Both the position numbers and the translations under genes were made by a program. 64,000 nucleotides of DNA, from positions 2,294,001 through 2,358,000 of the forward strand of contig NZ_OY726398.1 in assembly GCF_963378105.1 (NCBI RefSeq). Direction: 5' to 3'. The notes under the pieces are model-generated. The model saw only the letters and a list, made by a program, of their open reading frames with translations. It searched no databases and was not told where the DNA came from. Positions 42,135 through 49,596 of the stretch are shown here, in pieces; the first letter of the stretch is position 1, and each line of letters begins with the position of its first letter. Origin of the DNA: Mycolicibacter sp. MU0102 (GTDB lineage Bacteria; Actinomycetota; Actinomycetes; Mycobacteriales; Mycobacteriaceae).

Positions 42135-42353
42135 TCAGCATTCGCAGCCGAGCCCGTCGTTGTCGCGGTCCAGCTTCGACTGGTACTTGTCAGACGTAGC
42201 AGGAATGTCGCAGTCCCCGTTTTGCCGAGCTTCGGTGCAGTTTCGGTACGGAACGACCTCGGCGGTGGCCACCGGCGTCATGGGCGTTGACAGGATGCCC
42301 GCTGCGGCAGCGAGGATGAGCAACGTTGCGCGAATCATTCCGAAGACCTCCAT
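42135..42353 (-). CDS. Secreted Excalibur-domain protein, element A
   Basis: A 72-residue protein with a signal peptide (MIRATLLILAAAAGILSTPM) and a C-terminal Excalibur calcium-binding motif (KLDRDNDGLGCEC). Two Cys pairs may form disulfides. Such short exported proteins are common in mycobacteriophages and actinobacterial islands, where they may alter the surface of the host. The start may be the Met at residue 1 or 6. It lies close to the right attachment site. Confidence 0.8.
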   Translation of the reverse strand: MEVFGMIRATLLILAAAAGILSTPMTPVATAEVVPYRNCTEARQNGDCDIPATSDKYQSKLDRDNDGLGCEC

Positions 42354-42446
42354 AGCGTTACCCGTGCGTCTTGCCTAGCGGATCATAGAATCGGGTCAGG
42401 CAGGACCGGATCGGAACGGCTGGATTCAGCGAGGCCGCCTGGCGTC

Positions 42447-42466
42447 CAGTCCGCAGGCAGTCCGCA
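42447..42466 (+). promoter_or_regulatory. Integrase arm-type site pair, right end of element A
   Basis: CAGTCCGCA occurs at 42447-42455 and 42458-42466, the same motif, orientation and 11 bp period as at 31650-31669. The rest of the 42354-42609 gap shows no supported gene. Confidence 0.7.
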
Positions 42467-42609
42467 CGATCCTCACCGAGCGCCGTCGACCGCCATCGCT
42501 TCTCGGCAGTCAATCGGCTTGCGCGCGTGGCACATTGCCACCAATTTTCGGCGATCCCCGCTAACCCCCGCCAAACACCATTTGCCCAGTTCAGCGCATA
42601 TTTCACCAT

Positions 42610-42653
42610 TTCAAAACCCGTGCAGTGTGAGTTCGAATCTCACCGAGGGCACC
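42610..42653 (+). repeat. Attachment core copy 2 (junction of elements A and B)
   Basis: An exact 44-base copy of 31548-31591, covering the anticodon loop to the 3' end of the tRNA. It lacks the 5' half of the tRNA, so it is not a working tRNA gene. It is the right end of element A and the left end of element B. Confidence 0.93.
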
Positions 42654-42723
42654 CATTAACTTGACACTGGACATGCAGGTCAAGAGCTTATTTCACCGGA
42701 CGTCAAAGTCTCCGCGACCGCCC

Positions 42724-42744
42724 GTGACTACAAATTGACTACAT
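42724..42744 (+). promoter_or_regulatory. Integrase arm-type site pair, left end of element B
   Basis: TGACTACA occurs twice with an 11 bp period (42725 and 42736), overlapping the 3' end of the integrase gene. A near-identical 21-base block lies at 56491-56511 by the right end. A further single GACTACATC copy lies near 44039 before the integrase. Confidence 0.7.
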
Positions 42745-43933
42745 CCGTTGGAAACGTGACCCCGGCCAGACGTTGATCGTGGGCATCGGCGACGGCCTCG
42801 GCGTCCCTGTCGAACAGGTCCGCGTAGGTGTCCAGCGTCATTGCTGCGGACTTGTGCCCGAGCATCTTTTGCACCGCCTTGACGTTCGCGCCGGCTGACA
42901 CCGCCAGCGAGGCTGCGGTGTGCCGGAGGTCGTGCGGCGTGATCCGCGGGAACACCGGCGTGATGGGATCGCGGTCCGGGTGCGCCTTGAGTTCGGCGGC
43001 TCGCGCCTTGTCGGCGGCGGCGATGCACCGGGTCACTGCCCCTTCGAACCATGTCCTCGCCCCTGGCGACTTCGCGTAGCCGCCCCCGGCCGCCGGGAAC
43101 ACAATCCCGTCGCGGCCCTTACCTCGGCAGGCACTCGCCAACGGCTCGGCGAGGAAACGAGGGAATGGGATCGACCGGCGTTCGTGCGTCTTGGGTGTGC
43201 CAACCTCGATCACACCACCGACGTTCACCGCGTTGCGCCGGACGTGCAATCGCCGGCGCAGAGTGTCGACGTCGGCGACGTGCAGCCCGGCAAGTTCGCC
43301 CCACCGCAGGCCGCAATAGGCCAGCACCAAAACGATGACGCCCTTATCCGGGCCCGACTCGACCGCCAGCGCCATGACCTGATCATCGGTCAGGTACTCA
43401 TGCTCGCCCTTCACCTTGCGCGGCAGCTTCACCCCGCGGGCCGGATTGGTCAGCAGGCGGCGATCCCGCACCGCGTCGTCGACGATGCCCGCCAGGACGT
43501 TGAACGCACGGATCACGGTCACAGGCCCCGCCGCCCGCTTGATCACCTTGCCGTCAGCGTCGGTGATGTCGCGGCCCATCGCGGCGACCCACGCCTGTAT
43601 GCCGCTGTGTCGCAGATCGGCCAGCTTGACGCCGCCCCACTTGGGCTCGACGTGCACCCGCCACGCGACCTCCTCGACGCGGCGGCTCGACGGCTTGAGA
43701 TGAGTCCGGCGGGCCAGCCAGTCGGGACCGAGGTCGCCGACGGTCACCTTGGCAGCGGCGGGGTCGACGTACTCACCCCGCATTTTGCTGACGTGGGTCG
43801 TCGCGGCGAAGTCCTCAGCGTCGCGCTTGGTTTTGAAGCCCCGTGCACCGGTCAGTTGGTTGTCGGGCGTGCGGTACTGAACCCGCCACCGCACCGCACC
43901 CGATTTGGTCGTGTACTTGGTCGTGCTGGCCAC
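42728..43933 (-). CDS. int: Tyrosine integrase of element B
   Basis: A 401-residue recombinase with an N-terminal AP2-like arm-binding part (TTKSGAVRWRVQYRTPDNQL), a core-binding domain (VTVGDLGPDWLARRTHLKPS) and a catalytic domain with Arg near 210 (YCGLRWGELAG), HDLRH near 338 (TPHDLRHTAASLAV), MLGHKS and Tyr near 369 (LDTYADLFD). I used the GTG at 43933; longer starts are weaker. It lies 75 bases from the attachment core and reads toward it. A decayed relative lies at 56711-56820. Confidence 0.95.
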   Translation of the reverse strand: MASTTKYTTKSGAVRWRVQYRTPDNQLTGARGFKTKRDAEDFAATTHVSKMRGEYVDPAAAKVTVGDLGPDWLARRTHLKPSSRRVEEVAWRVHVEPKWGGVKLADLRHSGIQAWVAAMGRDITDADGKVIKRAAGPVTVIRAFNVLAGIVDDAVRDRRLLTNPARGVKLPRKVKGEHEYLTDDQVMALAVESGPDKGVIVLVLAYCGLRWGELAGLHVADVDTLRRRLHVRRNAVNVGGVIEVGTPKTHERRSIPFPRFLAEPLASACRGKGRDGIVFPAAGGGYAKSPGARTWFEGAVTRCIAAADKARAAELKAHPDRDPITPVFPRITPHDLRHTAASLAVSAGANVKAVQKMLGHKSAAMTLDTYADLFDRDAEAVADAHDQRLAGVTFPTDVVNL

Positions 43934-44129
43934 GTCACGCGATCCCTTCGCCGTTCCACAATGCCGTACAGCGTAGGCAAATAGGTTCACCCACAGCACA
44001 ATTCATTCCAGATTACGTAAGATCAATCCTTTACAAAAGACTACATCTGTGGTTACTGTTTCGCTCTAGGTAGGGATTGCACCCGCCGCCGAGTTCTCTA
44101 ACGCCGGCGAGCGAAAGGTGCCAACCCGC

Positions 44130-44333
44130 ATGACATCTCCCACCACCCTTGATCCGCTGATGACGCCGCAACAGGTGGCCGACTATCGCGGTACCACCGT
44201 TGCCGTGCTCGGCCAGGAACGACACAAGGGCATCGGCCCGAAGTTCATCCGCGACGGCCGACGCATTCGATACCGCGCCAGCGACATCAAGTCGTGGCTC
44301 GACGAGAACACCGAGACGCCGCGCACCCGCTAA
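44130..44333 (+). CDS. xis: Excisionase-like HTH protein of element B
   Basis: A 67-residue MerR/excisionase-type protein (LMTPQQVADYRGTTVAVLGQ, then RRIRYRASDIKSWLDENTET). It is divergent from the integrase, with about 196 bases between the starts that should hold both promoters and a repressor site (a TTACGTAA palindrome lies near 44015). The ATG at 44130 follows GAAAGG. Confidence 0.82.
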   Translation: MTSPTTLDPLMTPQQVADYRGTTVAVLGQERHKGIGPKFIRDGRRIRYRASDIKSWLDENTETPRTR

Positions 44334-44482
44334 GCCGGGACCGGGCGCGGTCGCTCCCCCGCGGCGGTTCCCCCGACGCCGGCTATCGCGCCCGGTCCCT
44401 TTGGCGCATCCCCTCTGAACTCCGCCCCGCCGACCCCAACGCCACAACTAACGCCAGTCCATCAGGAGAGAAGGAGCTACCA

Positions 44483-45187
44483 ATGAATGCACCCGTGACC
44501 CCGCTGCCGGTAAAGCGCCGCCGCTGGACCTGGCCCGACTGGCCCGCCGGCCTCTACGAGGATGCCGCCGGCCACCACTACGACGGCGAGTACCTGGACC
44601 GTGCAACGCTCGACCAGTGCATCACCGCCTTGGCGCGGTACTACGTCGCCCCGGCGATGTTGTTCGACCTCGCCACCGAGGGCACGCTGAACCTGGCCCG
44701 GCCCGACATGGCCGGCGTGGTCGCTGCGGCGTGGTCCTGCACCAGGATTCCCGAGCGGGCACTGCCTCGCGTCGATTGGGTGGACCTGTTCCGCGCCAAC
44801 GGCTACAGCCTCAACGGCAGACACGCCGAGTTGCCCGTGAGGGCGCCACGGTTGTTCCGTGGTTGCGTTCCGCAGTGGCTGCACCTTGGCGGCAACCGCC
44901 GCGTGGTTGAGGTCGACCCCAGCGGCCTACCTGCCGACCCGTACGCCGAGATTGTCGAGTCCATCGACACCCGTATCGGTATGGCGTGGACGACCCGCTT
45001 GGCCACCGCCCGCCGGTTCGCCGATCACCGCCAGCACGCTTACGCCATCACGGACGGGCAGGTATTCGCTACCTCCGTAGCGCCCCGGTATCTGCTGGCG
45101 GTCGTCGGTGATGCGGTGATCGTTGACCCTGCGGGCCTTCGCGTCGATGAACTTGAGTCGATCGAACTCAAGGCTGTGGCCCGGTGA
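44483..45187 (+). CDS. Unknown protein preceding the second recombinase
   Basis: A 234-residue protein with a strong AAGGAG site. It starts with a basic, Trp-rich segment (PVKRRRWTWPDWPAGLYEDA) and contains DQCITALARYYVAPAMLFDL and a C-terminal beta-rich half (YAITDGQVFATSVAPRYLLA). Its stop overlaps the GTG of the recombinase gene, so the two are co-translated and may work together. I do not recognise the family. Confidence 0.65.
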   Translation: MNAPVTPLPVKRRRWTWPDWPAGLYEDAAGHHYDGEYLDRATLDQCITALARYYVAPAMLFDLATEGTLNLARPDMAGVVAAAWSCTRIPERALPRVDWVDLFRANGYSLNGRHAELPVRAPRLFRGCVPQWLHLGGNRRVVEVDPSGLPADPYAEIVESIDTRIGMAWTTRLATARRFADHRQHAYAITDGQVFATSVAPRYLLAVVGDAVIVDPAGLRVDELESIELKAVAR

Positions 45188-46248
45188 CCACCAGCACCGC
45201 CACGAATCGGGCGCGCATGGTCCGCCAGCGGTCCCGGCGGCTCGGCCTCCGAATGGTGCAGCGCGGCACGGCGATCACGCTCTACGGCGCCGAGGGCGAG
45301 ATCACAGCCAAGGGCGATCTCGCGACCATCGAGGCCTACCTTGCCGCCCACGCGCAGCACCGCGCGTCGGGACCGGCGCCAGCGCGCACACCCGTGGCGT
45401 GGCAGGAGGCGATCACGGCTTACTGCACCCACCTTGCCGCCGCCGGCCAGTCGATCCGTACGGTGGCGGCTCGGCGTAAAGCCTTGGCGCGGTTGGGTCG
45501 CGAGCTGGGGTGTGCGCCCGCCGACGTGACCGCCGAGACGCTCGTGGGGTGGTTCGGCCGGCAGACCTGGAAACCGGAGACCAGGCGGTTCTACCGCGCC
45601 GCCGCACACGGTTTTCTCGCATGGGGTCACCAGACCGGCCGTGTTGCGGTCGACCTCGGCGACGCGGTGCCCGCCGTGCGGATACCGCCGTCGGTGCCGA
45701 AGCCGGTACCCGACGGCGCCTGGCGGACTGCACTGGCCGCAGTTGGGCCGCGTGAACGGCTCATGCTGCGCCTGGCGGCCGAGGTCGGTCTGCGCCGCCT
45801 CGAGGTCGCCCAAGTGCGCGTGAGCGACCTGGAAGACACCCATATCGGGCCAGCGCTGCGCGTGCTCGGCAAGGGCGGACGGACGCGGGTCGTGCCGATC
45901 AGCGACGACCTGGCCACCGCGATCCGTCGCGGCGCGGGGGGCCACACTCCAGAGCTCGCCGCGTTCGGAGCCGGTGACGGTTACCTGTTCCCTGGCCAGG
46001 AGGACGGGCACCTGAGTGCCCAGCACGTCGGCAAGCTGGTCACCGCGGCGTTGCCGGCAGGCTTGTCGATGCACAAGCTGCGGCACCGCTTCGCCACGCG
46101 GGCGTTCCGGCACGGTGGTCGAAATCTGTTGGCGGTGCAACGTCTGCTCGGGCACTCCAGCGTGGCCACGACGCAGCGTTACACCGCGGTGGACGACGAC
46201 GAGCTACGCGCCGCCGCGTTGGCCGCGATCGACGCGACGGGTCAGTGA
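45184..46248 (+). CDS. Second tyrosine recombinase, XerC/D-like, element B
   Basis: A 354-residue recombinase. An N-terminal extension of about 65 residues is followed by a SAM-like core-binding domain (WQEAITAYCTHLAAAGQSIR) and a catalytic domain with Arg (EVGLRRLEVAQVRV), Lys in LGKGGRTRVVPI, HKLRH (SMHKLRHRFATRAF), LLGHSS and Tyr in TTQRYTAVDDDELR. All catalytic residues are present. It lies away from the ends, so it is unlikely to be the att integrase; resolving multimers or inverting a segment are possible roles. Confidence 0.88.
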   Translation: MTTSTATNRARMVRQRSRRLGLRMVQRGTAITLYGAEGEITAKGDLATIEAYLAAHAQHRASGPAPARTPVAWQEAITAYCTHLAAAGQSIRTVAARRKALARLGRELGCAPADVTAETLVGWFGRQTWKPETRRFYRAAAHGFLAWGHQTGRVAVDLGDAVPAVRIPPSVPKPVPDGAWRTALAAVGPRERLMLRLAAEVGLRRLEVAQVRVSDLEDTHIGPALRVLGKGGRTRVVPISDDLATAIRRGAGGHTPELAAFGAGDGYLFPGQEDGHLSAQHVGKLVTAALPAGLSMHKLRHRFATRAFRHGGRNLLAVQRLLGHSSVATTQRYTAVDDDELRAAALAAIDATGQ

Positions 46249-46320
46249 TTGCACCCTGCTTTGCAACCATCAGCACCCCGGCGCAACCAATTACGTCAAC
46301 TGGAGGAGGCGACCGCACCG

Positions 46321-46536
46321 ATGACCACCGCCACTGTTCCCCGTCTGCTCACCGAGGCCCAAGTGTCCGAGATGACCGGCCTACCCGTCGCATCGCTGAA
46401 AACCGAGCGCTGCCGGGGCCTTGGGCTGCCCTACGTGAAATTCGGCCGGCGGGTCCGATACCGGGCCGATGACGTAGCCGCCTACATCGCCGCCAACACC
46501 ATCACGCCAACCCCTACTGCCGCCGCCGCTGAATAG
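46321..46536 (+). CDS. HTH protein, excisionase-like, element B
   Basis: A 71-residue protein of the same HTH_17 type as the excisionases (LTEAQVSEMTGLPVASLKTE, then FGRRVRYRADDVAAYIAANT). The ATG follows a GGAGGAGG site. It may be the directionality factor for the second recombinase just upstream, or a regulator of the ATPase gene that follows the next hairpin. Confidence 0.75.
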   Translation: MTTATVPRLLTEAQVSEMTGLPVASLKTERCRGLGLPYVKFGRRVRYRADDVAAYIAANTITPTPTAAAAE

Positions 46537-46550
46537 TCCGCAGAAACAGC

Positions 46551-46597
46551 AGCACCGCCCCGAATCTGAGTTGGCCTCTGGGGTTCGGGGCGGTGCT
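46551..46597. terminator. Long hairpin between HTH and ATPase genes
   Basis: A perfect 14-base-pair stem (AGCACCGCCCCGAA with TTCGGGGCGGTGCT) and a 19-base loop. There is no U-tract. It probably terminates the recombinase/HTH transcript or attenuates entry into the ATPase gene, whose ribosome site starts nine bases later. Confidence 0.65.
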
Positions 46598-46618
46598 TAG
46601 CCATCCAGGAGGATGAAC

Positions 46619-48091
46619 GTGTCTCAGAGTACCGTGCAGGCGAGCACCCGTGCAGAATCACCAGCGGCTAATCGTCGCAACGGTCATGAGCCCGAACCGA
46701 ATCCGTTCGATACACCAGCGGCTAACGCAGCACAGCGTGCCCGGTCAGCAACCGCCGCAGCGACCGCGGACCGGCTGACGCGCTGGAAGTACCACCAGTT
46801 CGCGCTCGACACTCTGCCGCGCGGGCAGACATGGGCACGCGATCTACATTGGCGAATCGGATGCCGGAACGCAGAGCGCGATCGCCGGTATCCCCCAGTG
46901 CTGCGCGTCACCGGCGCGGAAGTAATCAAAGCCGGCGCTTCCGACGCGCAGATTGAGGCACTGCGCAGGTTGGAACCTACTGAGATCGGTGCCATTCGGG
47001 AGCGCGAAGCCACGGAACACGAAGCCGAACGGCAGCGCATCCGCGAGGGTGCCCGCAGAATCAACGCGGCCCGCGATTGTGCGGTCGCGCCGCCCGCGCC
47101 GGTCAGCCTCGCCGACCTGCTGGGACAGCCCGACGACGAACAGACCTACCGGATTGCGGACCTGTGGCCCACGGCCGGCCGCGTGTTGCTGGCAGCGCCG
47201 TACAAGGCAGGTAAGTCGACCTTGGTCGGCAATGTCGTTCGCGCCCTGGTCGACGGCGGCCAGTTCCTTGACCGGTTCAACGTCACTACGGTGCGCAAGG
47301 TCGCGCTCATCGACACTGAGCTCGACACGGGGATGTTGCGCCGCTGGCTACGCGACCAGGGCATCCAAAACACCGGGGCGGTCTCGGTTGTCCCGCTGCG
47401 CGGTGCGTTGTCGACATTCGACCTCACCGATCCAACAACCCGGTCACATTGGGCGCGTCAGCTCGCCGGGGCCGACGTTGTGATCCTCGATTGTTTGCGG
47501 CCCGTGCTGGACTCCCTCGGGCTGTCCGAGGACAAAGACGCCGGCCGGCTACTGGTGGCCTTCGATGCGCTGCTCGCCGAAATCGGCGCTACCGAGGGCC
47601 TGGTGGTCACCCACATGGGTCACCAGAACGAGCGCGCCCGCGGCGACTCGCGGTTGCTCGACTGGCCTGATGCGCTGTGGAAGATCGTCCGCGGCGACGA
47701 CGCCGACGACGGCACCCGCCGGTCGTATTTCTCCGCGTTGGGTCGTGATGTCGACGTGGCCGAGGGTCTGCTGGACTACGACGCCGCAACACGGCGGCAG
47801 ACCTATTCGGGTGGCAGCCGCAAGGATTCCACCGCCCTAGCGGCCATGCCTGAGCTGATGGACCTAGTGCGGCGCGAACCGGGCACGCTGTCGAAGAACG
47901 CAGCCGTTAAACGTCTGATGGAGGGCCAGCGCATCTCGCAGAAGGCAGCACGGGCAACCATTGACAAGGCGATCAGCGACGGCGCGATCATCGCCACGCC
48001 CGGCCCGCGCAATTCCTTGCTTCTTGCGCCAGCACCCGGTGATCCTTTCGACCTACCCGGCCCACCAAGCCGAACCGATGGGGTCGAATGA
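46619..48091 (+). CDS. RepA-like AAA ATPase, probable replication helicase of element B
   Basis: A 490-residue protein. The N-terminal 180 residues are helical and basic. An ATPase domain follows with Walker A LLAAPYKAGKSTLVGNVVRA near residue 195 and Walker B ADVVILD near 285, then VVTHMGHQNERARGDSRLLD, typical of RSF1010 RepA/AAA_25 helicases. A C-terminal winged helix follows (LSKNAAVKRLMEGQRISQKA). I chose the GTG at 46619 because the AGGAGG ends seven bases before it and is too near the ATG at 46613. An iteron cluster follows directly. Confidence 0.82.
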   Translation: MSQSTVQASTRAESPAANRRNGHEPEPNPFDTPAANAAQRARSATAAATADRLTRWKYHQFALDTLPRGQTWARDLHWRIGCRNAERDRRYPPVLRVTGAEVIKAGASDAQIEALRRLEPTEIGAIREREATEHEAERQRIREGARRINAARDCAVAPPAPVSLADLLGQPDDEQTYRIADLWPTAGRVLLAAPYKAGKSTLVGNVVRALVDGGQFLDRFNVTTVRKVALIDTELDTGMLRRWLRDQGIQNTGAVSVVPLRGALSTFDLTDPTTRSHWARQLAGADVVILDCLRPVLDSLGLSEDKDAGRLLVAFDALLAEIGATEGLVVTHMGHQNERARGDSRLLDWPDALWKIVRGDDADDGTRRSYFSALGRDVDVAEGLLDYDAATRRQTYSGGSRKDSTALAAMPELMDLVRREPGTLSKNAAVKRLMEGQRISQKAARATIDKAISDGAIIATPGPRNSLLLAPAPGDPFDLPGPPSRTDGVE

Positions 48092-48426
48092 TGGCTAGTT
48101 CGTCAGTTCGTCACAGTTCGTCAGAACTAACTGACGAGGTGCCCTCATTTGAGTTCGTCAGTTCGTCTATAGGTGACGAACTGAACTCAAAGGTGCGAAC
48201 TGGCGGGGTGAGCGAGCGCGGCAGCGTGACGAACTCCAACGGTGACGAGCTGGAATCCCCGACCGCTGCGGTGCCGGTGATCCCGTCGAGGGGCGGACAA
48301 GCTGCCAGGTGGGGCGGTGTGGCTGCGAAACCGGTGCCGCATCCCGCGAGGTCTGGCAAGTGCACCCCTTGTTACCAGAATGCACACCATGGCCTGCCGA
48401 AATACACTGAACTGCAACAGGGTTAA
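48088..48426 (+). CDS. Doubtful ORF overlying the iteron cluster
   Basis: A 112-codon frame overlapping the ATPase stop. The product is Ser-rich with repeated SSSV/SSSE/SSSI units that simply translate the GTTCGTCA repeats, and it has no recognisable domain. The DNA is better explained as a replication origin. The C-terminal SGKCTPCYQNAHHGL could be a zinc motif, so translation is not ruled out. Confidence 0.3.
   Translation: MMASSSVRHSSSELTDEVPSFEFVSSSIGDELNSKVRTGGVSERGSVTNSNGDELESPTAAVPVIPSRGGQAARWGGVAAKPVPHPARSGKCTPCYQNAHHGLPKYTELQQG
48098..48250. other. Iteron cluster, probable replication origin of element B
   Basis: GTTCGTCA occurs in direct orientation at 48098, 48106, 48116 and 48153, with a one-mismatch copy at 48161, and inverted (TGACGAAC) at 48174 and 48227. 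Further partial copies are at 48132, 48193 and 48243. Spacings of 8 and 10 bases and a divergent arrangement immediately after a RepA-like gene are the pattern of iteron-controlled origins in plasmids and P4/PICI-type satellites. Confidence 0.7.
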
Positions 48427-48471
48427 TACGTCAATCGTCGTCGGATCACGCTGTTCAGCAAGGGGTTTCGC

Positions 48472-48933
48472 GTGGCACCGGTGATGCCGCACCGGGACAG
48501 CCGAGCCCGGGCGGAGGCTGCGCTACAGCTGCGGGCCAAGCGTCTAACCTGGCAGGAAATTGCCGATGAGCTGGGGTTTCGGTCTCGGCACGGTGCGAGG
48601 TCAAGCGTTGAACGGTTGCTCGGGCGGCGTTCGGCTAACCCTCTGACCAGGGTCGTCGACCGGGAAGCCAGCGCTGAATCGCTGCGGATGCAGGAACAGG
48701 CACTACAGCCGCTGCTGGACTCGGCAGTCAGTCGCCACGACGCCGAGGTGGCGGTGAGCCTGTCCCGGGAGCTGCGTGCTCTGGTATCCGACCGAGCGAA
48801 GCTGACCGGGATCAGCGCCCCGCAACAGGTCGACGTGAACGTCGCCGTCTCGTCGAGCGCGATCCTCGCTGACGCCAAGCGTCGACTGCTCGCCATCGAC
48901 AACGTGATCGAAGCGGAGGTGATCGAAGCATGA
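48472..48933 (+). CDS. Terminase small subunit-like protein, element B
   Basis: A 153-residue protein. Residues 10-55 form a helix-turn-helix (LTWQEIADELGFRSRHGARS); the helical middle and the C-terminal segment DRAKLTGISAPQQVDVNVAV, followed by a helix, are typical of small terminases, which recognise the packaging site. It starts at a GTG after the iteron region. A large terminase lies two genes downstream, consistent with a complete packaging pair. Confidence 0.7.
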   Translation: MAPVMPHRDSRARAEAALQLRAKRLTWQEIADELGFRSRHGARSSVERLLGRRSANPLTRVVDREASAESLRMQEQALQPLLDSAVSRHDAEVAVSLSRELRALVSDRAKLTGISAPQQVDVNVAVSSSAILADAKRRLLAIDNVIEAEVIEA

Positions 48934-49364
48934 CGGCAGTGACCAAGCGGGATGCCGTGTTGGCAGCGGTCGGGCTGGCCGAGGACATCAACGCGGGCAA
49001 GATCGCCCCGGATGAGTTGGGCCGCGCTGCCGCCGAGGAGTGCCGCGAGCTGTTCGGCGTTGTGGTCGGCCCCGATGATCCGCTCTGGCCGCTGCACGTC
49101 GACATTGCCCGCCAGGTGCTCGCGCTCAATGGTGTGCCCGCCGGCGAGCTGGCCGAGTGGGCATCGGTGGCCCGCTTGCGGGCTGAGCGCGTCGCAGCGG
49201 CACTAGAACCGCCGCCCCCATCCGCTGACCCCGGCGGGTCGGGATCGCCGGACAGCGAGCTACACGGCCCCGAAATCGGGCCGAACCACCTTGCCGCACA
49301 GGACAATGCAGACCCCGATAGGCATTCTGATAAATCAGGAGACAACCGTGACAGACCCAAGTAG
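48930..49364 (+). CDS. Unknown protein between the terminase subunits
   Basis: A 144-residue protein whose ATG overlaps the preceding stop (ATGA). The first 95 residues are helical (DAVLAAVGLAEDINAGKIAP; ARQVLALNGVPAGELAEWAS), and the last 50 are Pro/Asp/Ser-rich and probably disordered. The sequence gives no function; the position suggests a packaging accessory. Confidence 0.6.
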   Translation: MTAVTKRDAVLAAVGLAEDINAGKIAPDELGRAAAEECRELFGVVVGPDDPLWPLHVDIARQVLALNGVPAGELAEWASVARLRAERVAAALEPPPPSADPGGSGSPDSELHGPEIGPNHLAAQDNADPDRHSDKSGDNRDRPK

Positions 49365-49596
49365 CACGCCGAGCACACCGGCCATGATTGCCGACCTCGA
49401 ACAGCTCGACGCCGAGATTCTGGCCGCCATTGCGGGCCAAGGTGGTGGGCCGGTCGCGTGGGCTGAGATTCGGGCGAGCCTGCCACGGCGCTATCGACCG
49501 TGGCAGGTCATTAGAGCGCTGTGCCGGTTGCGCGCGGAGGGCAAGATCGACGCCGACAAGTACGGCGGCGCCACTCTCGTCGTCCTCGCCCCGTGA
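49348..49596 (+). CDS. Small winged-helix protein before the large terminase
   Basis: An 82-residue protein starting at the GTG 49348 after an AGGAGA site, inside the end of the previous gene. It has a compact winged helix (AEILAAIAGQGGGPVAWAEI; YRPWQVIRALCRLRAEGKID). The stop overlaps the GTG of the large terminase. It could regulate the packaging operon or bind the packaging site. Confidence 0.6.
   Translation: MTDPSSTPSTPAMIADLEQLDAEILAAIAGQGGGPVAWAEIRASLPRRYRPWQVIRALCRLRAEGKIDADKYGGATLVVLAP

Larger units (their letters stand above)
31548..42653. mobile_element. Element A: about 11 kb capsid-encoding, tail-less phage satellite-like element
   Basis: Bounded by 44 bp direct repeats of the tRNA-Leu 3' end. 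Order: integrase, excisionase, four small early proteins, HNH nuclease, large terminase, portal, MuF-like protein, scaffold, major capsid protein, head connector, terminator, then an antisense cargo block (HEPN-type protein, small partner, secreted Excalibur protein). There is no tail, lysis, lysin or replication gene. Size recalls phiRv1/phiRv2 of M. tuberculosis, and the gene set recalls capsid-forming PICIs. Base composition is visibly less GC-rich than the flanks. Confidence 0.9.

Noticed and set aside
42358..42609. 83-codon frame before the A/B junction
   Set aside because: It covers the arm-site repeats, has no ribosome site and no recognisable features.
42610..42653. Second tRNA-Leu gene
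   Set aside because: Only the 3' half is present; there is no 5' acceptor strand or D arm. It is an attachment repeat. The same holds for 56616-56647.
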